From positions 57,722,867 through 57,786,866 of the forward strand of contig OZ020303.1 of the NCBI GenBank assembly GCA_963971305.1: a stretch of DNA of 64,000 nucleotides. Reading direction: 5' to 3'. The notes under the pieces are model-generated. The model did not search any database. It worked only from the letters and a program-made list of their open reading frames with translations, and was not told the DNA's origin. Each line of letters starts with the position of its first letter. Position 1 is the stretch's first letter. This DNA comes from Arcuatula senhousia (Eukaryota; Mollusca; Bivalvia; Mytilida; Mytilidae). Shown in pieces: positions 34,821 to 46,384 of the stretch. A program made the translations under genes and the position numbers.

Positions 34821-37800
34821 TTATCCATTATATTTCACTAATGGGTATCCTTTAGCTCCTAAGTCTGTTATTTTGAACACAGATCCAGACAGAGGACATT
34901 TAGCTAATTCCTCCTCAGGACATTGGAAGCAGCTTGACGTGACGAAGAGGTCTACGTAGTCTGGACCACCAAAACAACAGGACGATGGTCTTATTGCTGG
35001 CATATGGTAGGTGTTGACGATTCGACCTTGTTAAAAATGGTAATAACAAAATTACTGTAGCAGGAAACATCATCAATCTCAAAAATTGAATATGTCCGAA
35101 AAAGATTTTAGACAGCTCTCAAACGGGAGGGCACACGCCCGACGCACCTGTTCTAAATCCGCCCTTTGACGATACCGAGGAAAACCACAATGGTCTTAAC
35201 TTAGAACAGGGATTTGATATGAACCGGATGTTTTTTATAATGAAATGAGTTTTCAATAACAGTCCATAGACTGGTTAAATTTACTAAATGCAATGATCAG
35301 ATTTGGAATGGTCTAAGCAGGTAAAACTTTGGCTTTTTTCGTTGCAGAGTGTTCAATTGCTTTTGGTTTATTGACGATGTGTCATGTACACTTATTCCAT
35401 AATCTCAAGTACGGTATTGATGAAAAACTATAAAAGTGAAGCACAAAAGACAAATCTTAATGTTTTCTTAACTATTCTTATTACAACAAACCTGCTTTAG
35501 GGTCGATTTTAATTATTCTTCCTCCAAAAAAGCACGCTATCCAAAGATTTCCTTCCTGGTCAATAGTCATGCCATCAGGACTGCCAAGTTTATTAATAGG
35601 CTCAGGTTCACACTTAAATATGATTCTCTGGTTACCTGCAATGATGTTTGTCAATAGAATGTCCAATTGATACAACTATAGGTTCAAACTTATTTTTGCT
35701 AATTGTATCCAAGATTTGATGATAAACAGCTCTGTTTGAAATAAGGTCTTTCAGTCGTAACTAACAACTTATGTTCACAATATTGGCAAGAAACTATCCA
35801 TGTTTTTGGTTAAAACCATGTTGCTTGGGATTTTTGTTTGTTTGTTTTTTTTTTCTTTTTTTTTTTTTTTATTAATCACAACTTTGAAAATTATTATATG
35901 TAAAGACTGGTTTTAAAGTTATTAAGTACCACTTTTAATAAGAATCATGCAAATAGCGATTCATGTGGGAAAGCCTACACCAAATTATTTTTGATGTGTT
36001 ACTCCTACTAACACCCTGCTTTGATCTTTTGTGCTCTTCTCTTTTTCCAAACTAGCCCTGGTCCTGAGAGAAAAAAATATATAGAATGATTTGGAAAAAT
36101 GTAAAAAAGGAAGATAACTTTTAAAATTGTCAATAATTTCAGTAACAAAATGGCAAGATTTCTCCCAGGACCAGGCAGTTATGAGCAAATTGTTATTTTT
36201 TTTTTATTATTTCATATACTTTGAACTATCTTTCGTTAAAAATAAACCACTGTAGCCTTTTCATTGTTGAATCACTTTTCTTCAGTTTTGCATGATTCTT
36301 AGGTGATCTACTACTTAACTGTTCGTCTTACACACCCATAACTTTATGAATGAAAGAGCTAATAATTTACTTTTATTAATTTACTCAAAATATCTTTAAC
36401 TAATCCTAGTCCTACTCACATACTTACGACTTCTAAAAATTTAGATAAAACTATAATAATGGCAAAGTCAGAAAGGCCCTTAATTACTGTGTAAATTCTA
36501 AAATCTGTATTCTTTATAGTTTGTGAGTTTAAGCGTTCACAAAAAAATCGTTGACAGACGGACAGATCGACAGACAGTCGGACGGACGTGGTGAAGACTA
36601 TATGGCACAACATCCTCGGTGCGGGTCCTGATACATCCACTTCTACTTACTTATAGTGGCCTTTTCGATATCAAAATCAAATGCAAAGACTGTTCCAGGC
36701 ACAGAGTCAACAAAGTACATAGTTTTATTATCTTCTGACCATGCCATTCCATTTGATATATTGAGATTGTCTAAATGTTTGCTGACAGACCCGTCGGTAT
36801 GTAAGCAATACAAAGATCCTTGTTCCTTCACTAATTCTTGCTTTCCAGAACTCATATCAAATTTAGTCGTGCCTGTCAATAATAAGCAATGAAAGAAATA
36901 TAAAAAATGTTCGAGGCAATTAATTTTAATACGCCTAATGCTCGTCTCGTTTATTAAATACTCATCAGTCGCGCTTTAAAAAAAAAGATTGAAAATTCCA
37001 ATCACTATTTGAATATGAAGAGAATTGGATAATAACACCAAAATATGCCAAACTGAAACCCAAAATTAACATATGCATGAGTAGGAAGCACCTAAGTTTT
37101 GACATTTTAGACAGATAATGTCATTGCTTAAACACCACCTTATAATCTTAACTTATCAATCACTTGCAACGCGATGCACTGATATAATTTGAAACATGCA
37201 AAGAACTAAATACTTTCCAAAGCATAAAGGTTCCTGTTGCGAGCCCCAAAATTTTCTAAATGTGTTCACCAACAGTCTACTGAAAATTCTTGTTATTTAT
37301 AATTACATGTATCAATATGCACTAGTATTAAATGTCTTAAAACCTGCAACCCAAAAATCCCCCCCCCCCAAAAAAAAGTTTGCTTTTTTCATTATTTTGT
37401 CTGTTGCTATGAACTAGTTCTTGACAGATCCATTGCCTTCTTCAGTTTCTCTTGTATGCCTTTGTCTTGTTTTGCCTATTTTTTCGTACATACGATCCAT
37501 TTGATCATTTATGCTTGTACAAACGAGAATGATTATCCCAGTTCGGAAGTTTTGCTAATACTGACCAATACCTTTATTTGCTTACGTCTAACAAATGATC
37601 AATTGACAGACCTTCTTACCTGCCCAAATACGACCTTTTGCGTCACACTTTCCGTCATTAAATTGTATTTCTTCGTCTTGGACGACCTTTTTAATTAAAG
37701 TGACTCTTTTACTCTCCCAGTCGAGCCTTGAAAATGTATTTCCTAGACCAATGATGACGTCACCTTTTGTTGTTGGAGTCACAAAACCAATAGTGGCGTC

Positions 37801-39026
37801 TAAAAAAATGTTTTAAAATATTTGGGTTCTTGTTCACTCAGGTGGATGAAACTATTTCTCCACCCAAAGATAGTTATTTTTCATCATGCGAACCTTGTAG
37901 AGCTTGTAAAACTAAAAATTAAATATCGAGGTATGTAGAAATAATTTAGACCACGACTTTCTCCACAGGGGCCTGCTCCCGGCCTTTGGGGTTGAGAGTC
38001 AAAGAGCCATCAGCTAGAAAATTCAAAAGTGATTCTTCTAGATGATGGCTCTTTGACTCTCAAAAGTGATTTTTCTAGCTGATGGTTCTTTGACTCTCAA
38101 CCCCAAAGGCCGGGAGCAGGCCCCTGTGCTTTCTCTAAAGGAGAACTTAATTCTCCCATGATATTTTAGAAAAGTGTTTAAATTTTAAATGGTTAGAAAA
38201 TTCGCGCCGAAATTGATCTATCGCCAGTGATTAAAGTTGCAAAATAACAAAAATAACCATAGGCGTTTGGGTCCAGGATTTTTTATTATATAAAGAGAAC
38301 GTGTATATAAAAAATCATCTGCTAGCTGGAGAGGGATTTACAGAAGCATTAAGCTTGTTTCCCAATCCAGGATAAATAAATATGTTTAAACTAAAAAATC
38401 ATCTGGTCTATATACTATTTCCGTGGAAGTAGCATATAGACGAGATAAAAAATATATATACACGTTAATTATGTATATCCTGGACCAAAACGCCTTTGCA
38501 AATAACAAAATAACACCAAACTACATGATCATAACAATTGTGCAATCGTGTTTGTTGAGATATTCAGACAAAATGTTCTATGTATATCTACTGTATGGGT
38601 GTTCAATACAAAACTACAAGTATATGAAACTTCAAATTGAGATCTTCAAAAAAGAATTTCTTTTTTTTTCAAATGAATAAAAACATAGGATTGCTTCGTT
38701 CAACACAAAGACAGGATAGCCATCTTTTAAATCTGATATTTTCCATAACGCTATGTGAAATGAGACAAATTATTTTGTATCGAAAATGTTTTCCATACAT
38801 AATGCAAATTGCATCAGTAACTTTTCACCGTTGCTTAAACATGTACATGACCCTAGTTTTCATAATTACCTAATTTTATGCTCTGTACTTCACCAGTTGT
38901 AGAGTTCCATCTTGATACTCCATTAGCAAAAATATCCACAACATATAACATTTTGGTATCTTCGTCCCAGTGTGGTCCTTCTCCAACAGTAGTGAAGACA
39001 TTCTTTAAGACAGTTTCAATCGGCAT
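34821..39026 (-). CDS. RGN: Regucalcin / SMP-30 family protein, copy D
   Basis: Coding exons on the minus strand: 39026-38870, 37799-37620, 36872-36651, 35635-35492 and 35026-34821; 909 nt, 302 residues, all introns phase 1. Glu16, Asn100, Asn153 and Asp207 are intact. The last acceptor is 'aacaag|gtcg' where B and C have 'aaccag|gtcg'; AAG acceptors work but are weaker. Private residues include Leu-Ile-Lys in exon 2 (VTLIKKVV), Val in PDYVDLF, Ile in WIACFF, and Ile for Met near the start of exon 5 (PAIRPSS). Intron 1 carries two D-only insertions (37964-38128 and 38322-38392). Start at the ATG directly after the acceptor. Confidence 0.92.
35925..36316. mobile_element. ~390-bp foldback insertion, unit D
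   Basis: Counterpart of 24117-24506 at the same intron position; absent from B. Confidence 0.7.
37964..38128. mobile_element. 165-bp foldback transposon with 7-bp target duplication
   Basis: Long terminal inverted repeats of about 58 bp ('cacaggggcctgctcccggc' on the left, its complement on the right) around a short centre. The flanks carry 'ctttctc' on both sides (37957-37963 and 38129-38135). Units B and C have one copy of this target and no insert, which gives an empty-site comparison. The CAGGGGCC-type end recalls hAT elements, but a 7-bp duplication does not fit the usual 8, so the superfamily is open. Confidence 0.9.
38322..38392. mobile_element. 71-bp insertion flanked by a 13-bp direct repeat
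   Basis: 'aaaaaatcatctg' occurs at 38309-38321 and 38393-38405 and is single in units B and C. The 71-bp insert between them ('ctagctggagagggatttac' onwards) has no inverted ends. A 13-bp duplication starting with A-runs is typical of retroposition. Confidence 0.7.
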
Positions 39027-39314
39027 CTGTTTACACACAATCACAAAAACAGAAAAAAAAATGCAGCGAATTAAAACTAGTATAGACTAATATGTTATCG
39101 TCTCATTTTTCGATAAACTTTGCTATCACTTCAAAATACCTTGACATAAATTTCAAATTTCTATCTGTGTAAAAATAATATGTGCCATGATAAGCACACG
39201 GACTCGGTGCCCCGTCTAACCACCGAAACCTATAATCCCGTCTAAATCATGCAAACTGTTTTCAGCTGCAATTTCAAACCCTAATGTGAGAAGTAGGTAC
39301 TTCTAGCCAGAAGA

Positions 39315-39511
39315 ATAAAGGTAATAACAAAACTACCGAACTTGAATGATCAATCTCATAGTCCAGAGAAAATGACAAAAACGAATCAGTCATACCGGAG
39401 AACTGGTGGATCGCAATGGTCCTGACTTGGTACAGGCATTTCAAACGAAATGGTGGGTTAAACCAGGTTTTATGGCGCCAAACCTCCCTCTTCCATTGCG
39501 ATCTTAGGATA
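39315..39511. mobile_element. ~195-bp insertion in unit D, dispersed family
   Basis: Units B and C read 'ccagaagaaattaacattta' without a break; D has extra sequence with 'ggatcgcaatggtcctgact', 'tggtacaggcatttc' and 'gtgggttaaaccaggtttta'. Related pieces occur in the unit starts (10440, 21830, 32990), inverted, so this is a mobile or widely copied repeat. Confidence 0.65.
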
Positions 39512-39914
39512 AATTAACATTTATAATGCATATGTTAAGATTTATACAACGAAGGTAAAATGTGCGTGTACTAGTATTTTTCAGTCTTTATTTTGTTTGG
39601 TTGTAAATCATATGGAAAAAAGTTGATGAAAATAAAAAATTCGTTGTCTTATTCCTTTACAGTCTTTTCCTTTTTCTAGTGACTGGAGTTCTTATCTTAC
39701 ACACAGTGGCCAGGCCAATAGTTGTGCGAAACGCAGGTTTTAAAAAAAATCTTAAATTCATTCAATAATCATCGATTCGTGACTGGTCCAACCTTTAAGT
39801 TAGTATGAGTTATTTTGTGTGTTAGAGGTTTCTTCTGAAACAAATTAGTAATGCAAACACCTTGACAATATTATATAAGGCGAAAAAAACATCAGCGCTT
39901 CGGCAAAAAGCTGC

Positions 39915-40250
39915 GACTTTGTGTGTACATAGACGATATTGAGATGTGGAATAAGTGTACGCGACACAACAAACATAAACAAACAGCAATTAAAAAAAAA
40001 TCACAACGGAAAACAGCAAGCAGTCTTCAACATGACCATAGGTCACTGCTTACCGTCTTGCATTGGCCCAAGACTTATGATACAATACAAAAGTTTCAAA
40101 ACCAATCCCTAAATCATCAACGAAAGACCCAATTCTTGACATAAAACAGTTAACACAAAATGACAAGGACAAACAAAGGCTTTCGCAAAGTTTCCTGGCT
40201 TAGGACAGGCACATATAAAATGTGGCTGGGTTAAACTATTTTTTTGGATC
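39915..40250. repeat. Interspersed repeat, unit D copy
   Basis: Counterpart of 18526-18850 in unit D. Confidence 0.6.
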
Positions 40251-41242
40251 CAACATGTATTTATTACATTGATAACTCTGTACGATATATCATTAGAACT
40301 AGGAAAATGTATATGCAGACTATCTGAAACAACTTATAATGACTGTCGTCTACTTCTGTTTCTCAGTTCTAAAAATATGTCCACCTTTGTCCAGATTCTT
40401 TTATGCCTTTGACCTCTGTACATAACTATATTTACTGATGAAATATATGTGCGAAAATAAACTCAATTAATATATATTCATTATTAATGCAACTAGAGAC
40501 TAGTACAGTCGTGGCATGCATTATATAAAACAACGACAATGACATACATGAATAATAACAAATTAACATAGAGAATATGAAACAAACATATAGTTAGTAA
40601 TATAAACATTTTATATTAAATATTGGAACTAACTAGGGTATCCCTTCCTCAGTTCTAATGAACGATCTACAAAAGAGACAACTATCCCAATTTCTTCAGG
40701 TGTTGACGGGTTTAAAATTTCAAAGCCTGTGTCTAATAACAATAATTATTAAAAGTTCTGTAACAGAAAATTAAAAGGTTAAAAAAATAGAGCAATACTT
40801 ATATGAAGTATATTTATATTTAATTTTTACGATGATTTAGTAATGACGTCGTGCATGGTAGTTTATGTATTTTGAACCTTTGACCTCGAATTTTGTGAAC
40901 TTAGGATCATGCATTACATTCACACCATGGTCTGGACAAAAAAAATAAATAGCGGTATATTCAGACCTGTGATATTTAGTAAGTAATATTACATGTTCCA
41001 TATCAAGTACCCAAAAAAATTACGTCCTGTTATACAACTAGTGTTTGACACTTAGAAACAGCAAAAATCTTTAAACATATTAAGATCTTCTTCTACATTT
41101 AGTATTATGTCAGCAAAACCATACTATAAAAAGTAGAGTTCTAACTTAATCATGTAAAATATCCCATGTATCCGTTTTATTCATTTATTTTTATTCGTCA
41201 ACATCAATCTGTTCCAAGGTGTAGACCACTTCGAGTAAGGAG

Positions 41243-41450
41243 GGGTCGGACAGGGGGGCGGGGGTACGGGGGTTGAGGAGGCGGGGAGTGGGTGTAGAAA
41301 GGCGGGGAGGAAGGGGCGGGGACAGGGGAAACAGGGGCAGGGAAGGGGGACGGGGGTTCCGGGACTGAGATGGCGGGGAGCGGGGATGGAAGGGGCGGGG
41401 AGCGGAGGTAGAGGGGGTGGGGAGCCGGGGGGAAGAGACCCCCTGTCCCC
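41243..41450. repeat. G-rich minisatellite, unit D
   Basis: Counterpart of 19845-20058 with a shorter array: the 'gagcggtgagcgggtggaag' part of B is missing. Confidence 0.85.
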
Positions 41451-42177
41451 CCAATAAGGTAATATAATTGTTACAAAAGCAAATATGACTCGAGTCCGTG
41501 CTTCCGACACACTGCATGCTAAGTACTTTGATTTTAGGATTATGTTGATTTCTGTTTTAATTTATTAGGTGTGTATTTGCAAATTATCATTTTGAATTTC
41601 GTCAATAAATTAATACTTACTTTGCTATAAATAGTTTATATTTTTGTTGTCATTTCACCAAGAAGTGCAAGACCGATAAGGTACGTTAAGTCGGACCATA
41701 AAATTTTCGGACCAAAATTCATGCTGAGTTGGCAATTTTATTGGTTGCAATATCAACAACCGGGCTACTTGTTTCAAAAAGAGGTGTAAATGACCTAATC
41801 ATTTTACCTGGGAGGGGAATTCAGCTTTAGGTGATCATTTTGGGGTAATAAATTTATACAGCTTTGTAATCTTTTGAAAAGTTCATTTCAATTTGATTTG
41901 ATTTTTTTTTTCAATAAAGATCGTTAAAATGCAAGTTAATTTCATGTCTATTGTTTTTTTTTTGTGTTTTTTTTTTTTTTTTTTTTTTTTGGCTACCTTC
42001 TGCACTTTTTGATTTAAGTATGAGTGTTCTTTTCAGTTGCTCTTTTGATACCTTTTATAGTTTTCTAAATATTTATCCTTAAATTAGATTTTATATATGA
42101 ATGTCTAGTATATAATCAAACAAAGTTACTGTAATTTCAACCCTGAAAATCATCTGACAAACAGATTTTGATTTTTT

Positions 42178-42277
42178 GAGTGCCTCTGCGTGGATTGAAC
42201 TCAACTTTTGGAAATCTACGGCGTACGCGTCTAGCTAACAGAACAGAAGTTGTAACTGCTACACCATCCTAGGCTCC
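42178..42277 (-). repeat. tRNA-derived SINE head or tRNA pseudogene, unit D
   Basis: Virtually identical to the unit B copy, including the TTCAATCC change in the B box. Confidence 0.5.
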
Positions 42278-42469
42278 TCAAAAGAAGAGCTTTCGTTTGG
42301 GTAGTGTTACTTTTCCCTGCGAAGTTTTGTTTAAATTAGTTTTGATATAAATACTGTTGATAAGAATGCCCCTAGAATCTTGAGCCACAACACTGACACA
42401 TTGAACCCTAAAAGTTGGAAATACAAAATGGCTAGTCAATTGCTCTGGACACATGCAGCCATAGTTTTA

Positions 42470-43230
42470 AGAATAAAACCCTCTAATGCTCCTATCGGTC
42501 CATGGGTTTTAAAGGGGTCCCATTACTGGCAATGGAGCAAGCGCCGCAAAATGTTGCGCACGGTTTTGACGATTGATCCATGGTGCTTCGTATACATATT
42601 AATGCGTTTATAAATAATCTACATTCATTTTCGTGAAAAAAAGTTGTTATTGAAGGCCATTTTGCCAAAATTTAATTTTCGATCTTGAACTTCACGAAAT
42701 TCAAAATCAGCATCATCTTAAAATCCCCAATGTATAGGCATTATTCAGGGATTATTGAACGAATTAAACATCCAAATAGTAGACTTAGGACTTACAGTCT
42801 TTGAGTTTCTGATTTCAAAATTAGTAACGAAGAAAAAGTGAAATCAGAAACTCAAAATTAGAAATGGTTTTTTAGCAATTGTTTTCGCATTTAAATTTAC
42901 TTTTGGAAGTCTTTAGATGCTTTAAATATTAAGATTGGCTCCGATATCTTGATGGTTGGATAAAAATTTCACCAAATTCGATGAAACGCTGATCTTGAAT
43001 TTCATAAAGTTCAAGATCGAAAATCAAAACAGCAAAATTGTCTTCAAAAACAACTTTATCACCAAAATAATAAGTGCTTAAAAATATGCATACAAAACAC
43101 CATGGAGCTAAGCCCAAAACCGTGCGCAACATTTTGCGGCGCTTGCTCCATTACGAGTAATGAGTCAGTAATGGGACCCCTTTAAACCCTCGAGACCGAT
43201 ATGAGCATTAGAGGGTTTTATTCTTAAAAC
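42470..43230. repeat. Long foldback (inverted repeat), unit D
   Basis: Left arm about 42470-42720 and right arm about 42960-43230, as in unit C. The right arm keeps 'aaccgtgcgcaacattttgc'. Confidence 0.75.
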
Positions 43231-43704
43231 TAATGCAGTTCATGCCCATGGTGGTTTCTGTACCAATGGGACACCAATGGTTATGAGAATAAAGTTATAT
43301 ATAAAGCTTTTTATACACGCAACAGATTCTGCGTTCGACGTTCAGTGCATACTAGTATTTGACATAAGACGTACTGTACATGTAAATCAATTTTGAACGT
43401 GTTTTCACGTGCTATGAAAAAAATAAAATAAAAGTTTTAAATAGTTGACAGGGACAAGCAAAAGCTTTGACAAGGATTCCTGGCTTAGTACAGGAGCATA
43501 TAAAATGTGGCGGGGTTAAACCAGTTGTTTGGGCCCAACCTTCCCCTATTGTTAATCTTGTACCATAAAGCAGACTTGTTATTATCGGCTTTTCTTGGCA
43601 AAAAGGATCATAGACTAGCTCTATCTTTTGTCCCCATCTAATAGAAACTAATGAGATGTCGTGGAATAATTGTACTCGACACAACCCAAATATATAAACA
43701 ACAA

Positions 43705-43977
43705 TTGTCCGCAAAGCGCGGAAAAAAAATATATTTTGTGAATGCGTCATGACAGAATTTTTATTTTTTGAAAGCGTCGCGACAGAATATTTTTTTTATT
43801 ATTAGCATTATTTTATATGGCAGATATTCTTCTTCAGAATATTTTTTTCTTACCCTCTGCTGCCAAAATATCATCAAAAATCAATTTCAAAATATTTTTT
43901 TCATCAAAAATCATTTTCAAAATATTTTTTTAGGAAAAAACCAAGCCCCCCCCCTTTCAAGTTAAATGGTCGGTCCC
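43705..43977. mobile_element. Truncated TWA-type small transposon
   Basis: Matches 49805-50084 in inverted orientation, from the 'gcgcggaaaaaa' centre through 'aatatttttttcttaccctc' to the end 'aaatggtcggtccc' followed by TTA. The other terminus is missing, and the element marks the right edge of unit D. Confidence 0.7.
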
Positions 43978-44423
43978 TTATATCCCGCGCTACTATAAAC
44001 ATTAATTCCCGAATTCTCAGTGAGCATTTGCCACTGTCCGTAAAAGTTCCTACCACAGACCCTCTTGTAAGACACCGGGGTAAGACATAACAATAATCAG
44101 CTTGTATATACTCTAGTCCGGTGTTCTAGTTTATAAATGTCGTTTGAGAAGCCATGCAAATTTGGCAATAAAAATCCCATCCCCCTCCCCAAATTGTTAA
44201 ATACTAATATTTTTCCGTTGGTGGTATCATAGATCTGTATATTCTGGTCTATGTGGTATTGTCGCGTGAAAATCGTGCTTAATTTTAGCGGGAACTTTAT
44301 CTTGGGTCGATATGCATTAGGGGCGAACAAACATCGTTAAGCCTTTCCTAACAAGGACTTCCGGTACTAAGATCAGCGATCACTGGATGGCACACGAATA
44401 AACAATTTGAAGACAACTTCAGG

Positions 44424-44431
44424 GATAAAAG
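44424..44431 (+). promoter_or_regulatory. Possible TATA box of the ODC gene
   Basis: 'gataaaag' followed by GGAGGG lies about 30 bp upstream of the presumed transcript start near 44455 and about 100 bp before the first donor at 44525. The position is plausible, but no transcript data support it; the start site is inferred. Confidence 0.4.
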
Positions 44432-44479
44432 GAGGGTTTTATAGATTTTTTGTCTGTGTGTTTAATCACAGAAGACAAA

Positions 44480-46384
44480 ATTTCACCGAAAAAGAGCCTA
44501 GTTGGTTGTGAGGCGTCTGTCCAGGTAATTATTGTGTTACACAAATTAATCACATGTGCACACTGTCCGTGGTGGGTTGGTCAAGGCCAACATGCCAAAG
44601 AACAAGCCAATTAACTTAATTTTTATATGTATAAGAATCATTCCACATAATGGTAAAGTTATTTTTTTTTTTAAACCTTACATTTGGAAGACACAAATTT
44701 GTATTTTTTTAAAATAAATTTTGATAATTTCAACCTTGGCTTTGTCCTTTGACCACACACTTTCCACAGACTTTTTAATGAAATGAGCAATCATTTTAAA
44801 CTTCCATTTGCAAGCACATCATAGAATTGAAAAAATATAATAATATAATTTAAAAGAATGGAAAGGAAGGGTAGCCAGACAACTCGGCCCGCGGACAAGT
44901 CGGCCCGGGACAACTCGGGCCGGATTTTAAGACAACTCGGACCGGTAAAAGACAACTCGGCCCGGTTCAAGAAAATAAATATATTATGATATTAAACGTA
45001 TATAATCACGAAAAGATACTTTCTTAATGGTTTTCGGTTAATTTTATGTGCAATTAACAAGAGGTTTACATATTTTATTATAGTACTTTTCATGAAATAT
45101 ATCCTTAACATCTCTATTACTCTGATTCTGACTTCATAATAATATTCATTTTGCAAAATATAATATGTTAAGAGTTTACTTATTTAGATCTTCATAAAAA
45201 AAAATGCTTTAGATATATTGCTTATAAGGAGATAAATTGCTTATTTATCATACTTAGCAAAAAAAAGAATGATCTCAGATTTTAGATAGTTTACATTTTG
45301 TTCCGGGCATTGTTGGTTAAGTTAATTGGCTTTTAGTTAATCATGTCTATGGCAGACTCGTGGGAATATTGTAAAACAATTCATTGAAAAGTTTCTCGAA
45401 ACCGTTTTCTCACTTAATTGTTAAAGATAATTATGGTTAAAGTCAGGCCGACTTGTCTTATAGAGGGCCGATTTGTCCTACAGACCGGGCCGAGTTGTCC
45501 CGGGCCGACTTGTCTTCAAAAGGATAAAAGTGCATATTGTGGTTAATTTCTACATGTACATGTAGCTTAAAAGTTTGGCAAAAGTTTTGTGTTCATTAAA
45601 TTTATCACCATATCTTTATTTTTGTTGTGTTTTTTTTTTTTCTGTACATGTATGTTTTATGTTTTGAAATAATAAATTAAATTGTTCAAACCATTGAATT
45701 TGATTATAATGTGATCTCTTAGTCTTTTCATTTGTGTTCCATAATGCATTTTTATAGGAATTTAAAATACATGTACTGTTCCTTCACACACAATACAACA
45801 CACAATCTTTATTCTCATCACCAAATACATACATGACATACTAAGGTAATCATTCTAAATTGATGAGAGGCAGGTTAAACATGTTAAACCTGTGACGCTC
45901 CCGGAGTTACAATTAAATTTATTCATTTTTTTGTTTGAAAGTAAAAACAAACTAGCTTTTCTTATGGGTTACGCATGTGTTTATTGATGTCTAAAATTTT
46001 CAAAGAAAGATGTGTTAAAAAGATGCCAAAAGTTTGGGAAAACAAACGTGCTAAACCGGATGTTGAAGGAAATTCAGCTCATAACCACAACTAAAATATT
46101 AATTGACATTTCTACCATTATTGCTCCTTTCAAAAGCAAATAATATTCTACAAAATGTAGCCCTGTAAGACTTGCTGCAAAGCCCATTGTTTTGTGTTAA
46201 AGCCATTAATAACATTTCTTTATTGTAGCAGAAGAATTATGGTATGGAACATAGATTGCTAAACATGTTATTCTCTTTTTAGGGAGGTTTTTCAGGGGTC
46301 TACTACACCCTAAGTCCAGAGGGGGTCCTCCGTCGAGGACAGAAGTTTAACTTCAACGACGAACCACCGTGGGATCCCAGCTAA
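44480..46384 (+). CDS. Conserved non-AUG upstream reading frame (uCC-like) in the ODC leader
   Basis: Spliced from 44480-44524 (donor ccag|gtaatt) and 46283-46384 (acceptor ctctttttag). The frame is open across the junction: 48 codons from an ATT at 44480 to TAA at 46382-46384. The whole inferred spliced leader (about 260 nt) has no AUG, so the ODC start is the first AUG. The frame ends NFNDEPPWDPS-stop, with cca ccg tgg at 46364-46372. From memory, vertebrate antizyme-inhibitor mRNA has an AUU-started upstream frame of similar length. Its Pro-Pro-Trp stalls ribosomes at high polyamine, and related frames were described in ODC homologues of other eukaryotes. By inference this frame lets polyamines repress ODC translation. 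An earlier non-AUG start in the same frame is possible (open back to a TAA in the TATA-like region). 88 nt separate its stop from the ODC ATG. Confidence 0.75.
44877..45515. mobile_element. 639-bp element with GC-rich inverted terminal arrays (ODC leader intron 1)
   Basis: Left end (44877-44966) is a run of 'gacaactcggcccgg'-type units and the right end (45446-45515) the inverse 'ccgggccgagttgtc' units, around about 480 bp of AT-rich DNA. Non-coding. A target duplication was not clear. Confidence 0.8.

Larger units (their letters stand above)
32985..43700. repeat. Large tandem segment, unit D
   Basis: Third ~11-kb segment, from 'cccgtaccaagtcaggacca' to about 43700, where similarity to unit C stops and a truncated small transposon begins. 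Gene body closest to C; upstream flank (39-42.9 kb) closest to B. Confidence 0.8.
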
